A stretch of DNA of 6,273 nucleotides from Planctomycetales bacterium (GTDB taxonomy: Bacteria > 4484-113 > JAFGCY01). The stretch's first letter is position 1, and each line of letters starts with the position of its first letter. The DNA lies in the NCBI GenBank assembly GCA_024645305.1, contig JAHEFU010000174.1, positions 1 through 6,273 of the forward strand, in the 5' to 3' direction. Position numbers and translations under genes: made by a program. A model generated the notes under the pieces. It saw only the letters and a program-made list of their open reading frames with translations. It searched no databases and had not been told where the DNA came from. Positions 4,220 through 6,273 of the stretch are shown here, piece by piece.

Positions 4220-6273
4220 GCTGGGGCGGCTCGGGAACAGGCGGCAGGATGCTGGCGGCGCTTTGCGCCTGCCTGTGCTGCGTGTTGTGCTTCATGCCCG
4301 CCTCCGCCCAGAACACCGCTGAGAAGGAGCCCCCGCCCCCCAGCCGTGAGGAACAGAAACCAGCCAGTCCGGATCCCGCCGCTGACAAGGAAACTGAAAA
4401 GAGCGGCAGCCCGGTGAATGCCGCTGAGGGCGGGTCCGTACCCAGGCAGGCAGAGCCGAAGAAGCCTGACCCGCAGCCCGATGCTGACAAACCGGCGGCT
4501 GAGCCCGGCGCGGAAAAGCCGCCTGTCAACGATCCATCCTCCCAGCCTGACAACGACAAGCCGGCCGCGGATCCCGGCAAGCCGCCCACCGAAAATGACA
4601 ATCCGCCCGCCAATGTGGCGGAGGGCGGCGCGGAAGAGCCGGCTGACAAACCGACGGAGATGCCGACCATCCCGGAAGTGGACCCGCGCCTGCCTGTCAA
4701 CAAGGCGGAGTCCGTCAGTCCTGACAAGCCGGCGGATGCCGCGCAGGGCGAGACCGCCAACGTCGCCGAGGCGAGCGCGGAGGGTGATGCACACACCGTC
4801 GCTGAACCGCCGGATACCCAGATGATCCTCCCCAGCCCGGCGGAGGCCGCTGGCAACGTGGCCGAGTACGACGCACCGACCCTGGATCTGGATGTGCCCC
4901 TGCTCGATGAGATCGGCCCGCCGGCGGATGCTGACCAGTTCTACAAGCCCGAGCGGACCTATCTCGGACGCCGGCCCCTGCCGGACCTCGATGAGACCGA
5001 GACCGACGAGGAGCGCACGGCCCGCAACGTGGAGGAGAGCCTCAACCTGCTGGACCTGGCGGGGGAGACCCGCCCGGACGGCGGGATCAGCATCCCCCTG
5101 GCCAACGGCCAGCTGACCTTCAAGGCCGCTGACGCCTTCCAGTACGACCGCCGCAACCGCATCCTGACCTTCACCGGCAACGCCGAGCTGCTGCTGGGCT
5201 CGATGGCGGTCTGGGCGGACTTCATCGAGGTCAACGACCAGGCGGCCACGGCCTATGCCCGGGGCTACGTTGCCATCCAGCAGGGTGACGACATCGTCTT
5301 CGCTGACGAGGCCTACCTGAACTACGACGCCGAGACCTTCGAGCTGTTCTGGGTGGAGGGCAACACCACCGGGCCACGCGTGCGGGGCAACATCTTCTTC
5401 ATGGCGGACCGTGCGCTGGGCACCTTCGACCAGATGATCATGTACAACGCGGACGTGACGACCTGCGACCCGCACTGTGGCCAGCTCAAGGAGTACCGCC
5501 TCAACGCCCGCAAGGTCAACTACCGCAAGGACCACAGCGTGACCCTGCACGATGTCTGGGTCTACGTGCACAACAACAAGGTGGCCTACGTGCCGCTATT
5601 GTCAATCCCGCTGCCCAAGGACCAGTTCGACTACGAGCCCGAGGAGAGCGAGGTCCAGCAGAGCTACGGCTGGAGCAGGGCCGAGGGGGCTTTTGCCAAG
5701 TTCGCCTATACCTACTCCACGCGCTGGGCCGAGGGTGTCAACGGGCCGCTGCTGGGTGTGATGAAGTGGGACGTGATGCAGCGCCGCGGCGTCGGTGTCG
5801 GCCTGCGCCAGGACTTCTACAACCCGGAGGTCGGTGTGACCACGATCAGCACCTACTTCAAGGAGGAATGGCCGCAGGCCGTGGCCGTGGACCTCTTCGG
5901 ACGCAAGGAGAGCACGTCCGACTCCGGCAATGAGTTCAGCTTCCTGCTGGACCAGGAGCTCAACTTCTCCAGAAAGTTCAACGGATCGCTGAAGGTTGAC
6001 CGCCAGAAGAGCTTTGTCCCTTCGGCCAGCGGAACCTCCATCGGCCGCCTGACGAACACCTGGCGCAACAACCTGAACTTCAAGTACCAGGCGGGGGACA
6101 CGGCCGCCAACATGGCATTCCGCCACAACATTGACATCCGCGGCGGGCAGACCAACCAGGACGGGACACAGGAACCGCGCAGCGAGCCGGTCAGCATCAA
6201 CGGCACACTCGGTGTCACCCAGAAGCTCAGCGAGGAGTTTGACCTGCGCGCCAATGCCGGGTACATCTCCAAC
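4216..6273 (+). CDS. lptD: LptD/OstA-like outer-membrane LPS-assembly protein (3' end outside window)
   Basis: LptD with lipoprotein LptE inserts LPS into the outer leaflet; its N-terminal beta-jellyroll receives LPS from LptA. The frame is open to the window end. Residues here are counted from the internal ATG at 4249. A signal sequence (1-20, five Cys, ending ASA before Q21) has no basic residue after that ATG. A start further up, supplying R at 4246, is therefore more likely: TTG 4216 (AGGCGG 7 nt before) or GTG 4168. Residues 25-230 are a Pro/Ala/Glu/Asp-rich linker. Residues 285-400 match the OstA-like domain (RILTFTGNAELLLGSMAVWA; GDDIVFADEAYLNYD). Residues 398-458 match the segment that follows it in LptD: VTTCDPHCGQLKEYRLNA, then VAYVPLLSIPLPKD, parallel to the E. 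coli region around Cys173 and its FYSPYLQLPVGDK. From about 470 alternating strands begin the barrel, still incomplete at residue 675. It is probably a true LptD or a close OstA relative. Confidence 0.85.
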   Translation, partial: MSWGGSGTGGRMLAALCACLCCVLCFMPASAQNTAEKEPPPPSREEQKPASPDPAADKETEKSGSPVNAAEGGSVPRQAEPKKPDPQPDADKPAAEPGAEKPPVNDPSSQPDNDKPAADPGKPPTENDNPPANVAEGGAEEPADKPTEMPTIPEVDPRLPVNKAESVSPDKPADAAQGETANVAEASAEGDAHTVAEPPDTQMILPSPAEAAGNVAEYDAPTLDLDVPLLDEIGPPADADQFYKPERTYLGRRPLPDLDETETDEERTARNVEESLNLLDLAGETRPDGGISIPLANGQLTFKAADAFQYDRRNRILTFTGNAELLLGSMAVWADFIEVNDQAATAYARGYVAIQQGDDIVFADEAYLNYDAETFELFWVEGNTTGPRVRGNIFFMADRALGTFDQMIMYNADVTTCDPHCGQLKEYRLNARKVNYRKDHSVTLHDVWVYVHNNKVAYVPLLSIPLPKDQFDYEPEESEVQQSYGWSRAEGAFAKFAYTYSTRWAEGVNGPLLGVMKWDVMQRRGVGVGLRQDFYNPEVGVTTISTYFKEEWPQAVAVDLFGRKESTSDSGNEFSFLLDQELNFSRKFNGSLKVDRQKSFVPSASGTSIGRLTNTWRNNLNFKYQAGDTAANMAFRHNIDIRGGQTNQDGTQEPRSEPVSINGTLGVTQKLSEEFDLRANAGYISN
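4321..4938 (+). repeat. Low-complexity Pro/Ala/acid linker with DKPA and NxAE motifs, inside the lptD-like gene
   Basis: Within the lptD-like protein (residues counted from ATG 4249), DKP(A/T) recurs at about 80, 103, 133 and 159, twice as DKPAAEPG/DKPAADPG. N-[AV]-AE recurs at about 57, 122, 171 and 203, twice followed by GG. The copies are spaced irregularly and differ in DNA, so this is a degenerate protein repeat and not a recent tandem duplication. The composition (Pro, Ala, Glu, Asp, Lys) is that of a disordered extended periplasmic spacer. Confidence 0.6.

Noticed and set aside
3978..4856. A 292-codon antisense frame, Ser/Gly/Ala-rich
   Set aside because: It is the mirror of the Pro/Ala-rich linker and of the zinc-ribbon tail; its composition is an artefact of the opposite strand.
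4132..5571. A 479-codon open frame antisense to the lptD-like gene
   Set aside because: The sense frame has clear OstA/LptD motifs. The antisense product is Arg/Val/Leu-rich low-complexity sequence expected from GC-rich third positions, with no recognisable domain.
1..6273. Mobile element, defence system, tRNA, rRNA or CRISPR array
   Set aside because: No transposase, integrase, terminal repeats, regularly spaced direct repeats or RNA gene signatures were found on either strand.

Overview
This is a GC-rich, gene-dense stretch of a diderm (outer-membrane-bearing) bacterial chromosome. The evidence is an LptD/OstA-like outer-membrane protein, two predicted lipoproteins with type II signal sequences, and several inner-membrane-anchored proteins with extracytoplasmic domains. 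No transposase, integrase, phage gene, tRNA, rRNA or CRISPR array is visible. The phylum cannot be fixed from this sequence. LptD implies LPS or a similar glycolipid, but most other genes are not members of families I can name, which suggests a lineage distant from the well-studied Proteobacteria.

Layout. The left part (1-2744) is a run of four genes on the minus strand, read from 2744 towards 1. They are a small soluble protein with a possible RelE/ParE-like look (2744-2448), a bitopic membrane protein (2417-1680), a lipoprotein only 3 nt downstream of it (1676-990), and a second lipoprotein (907 to beyond base 1) with its own promoter and ribosome binding site. The last one carries a carboxypeptidase-regulatory-like domain and then an 'EPNN' motif; its C-terminus is outside the window. 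The right part is on the plus strand: a two-span membrane protein (2835-3605), a small CxxC zinc-ribbon protein (3641-4057), and an lptD-like gene (about 4216 to beyond 6273) whose barrel is cut by the window end.

The two arms diverge from a 90-bp intergenic region (2745-2834). It holds a perfect 11-1-11 palindrome (2781-2803) between two outward-facing -10 elements. On each side the -10 hexamer is followed by exactly six bases and then a GTG start codon. Both divergent genes may therefore be leaderless and co-controlled by one dimeric regulator. This is the most interesting regulatory feature here, and it is inference from sequence geometry.

The lptD-like protein has a proline/alanine/acid-rich linker of about 200 residues between its signal peptide and its OstA-like domain. 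The linker carries recurring DKP(A/T) and NxAE motifs. Its only cysteines after the signal peptide, in the visible part, form a CxxxC at the place where E. coli LptD has Cys173. The genes share an envelope theme (lipoproteins, membrane anchors, outer-membrane assembly), but a common pathway cannot be shown from sequence alone.
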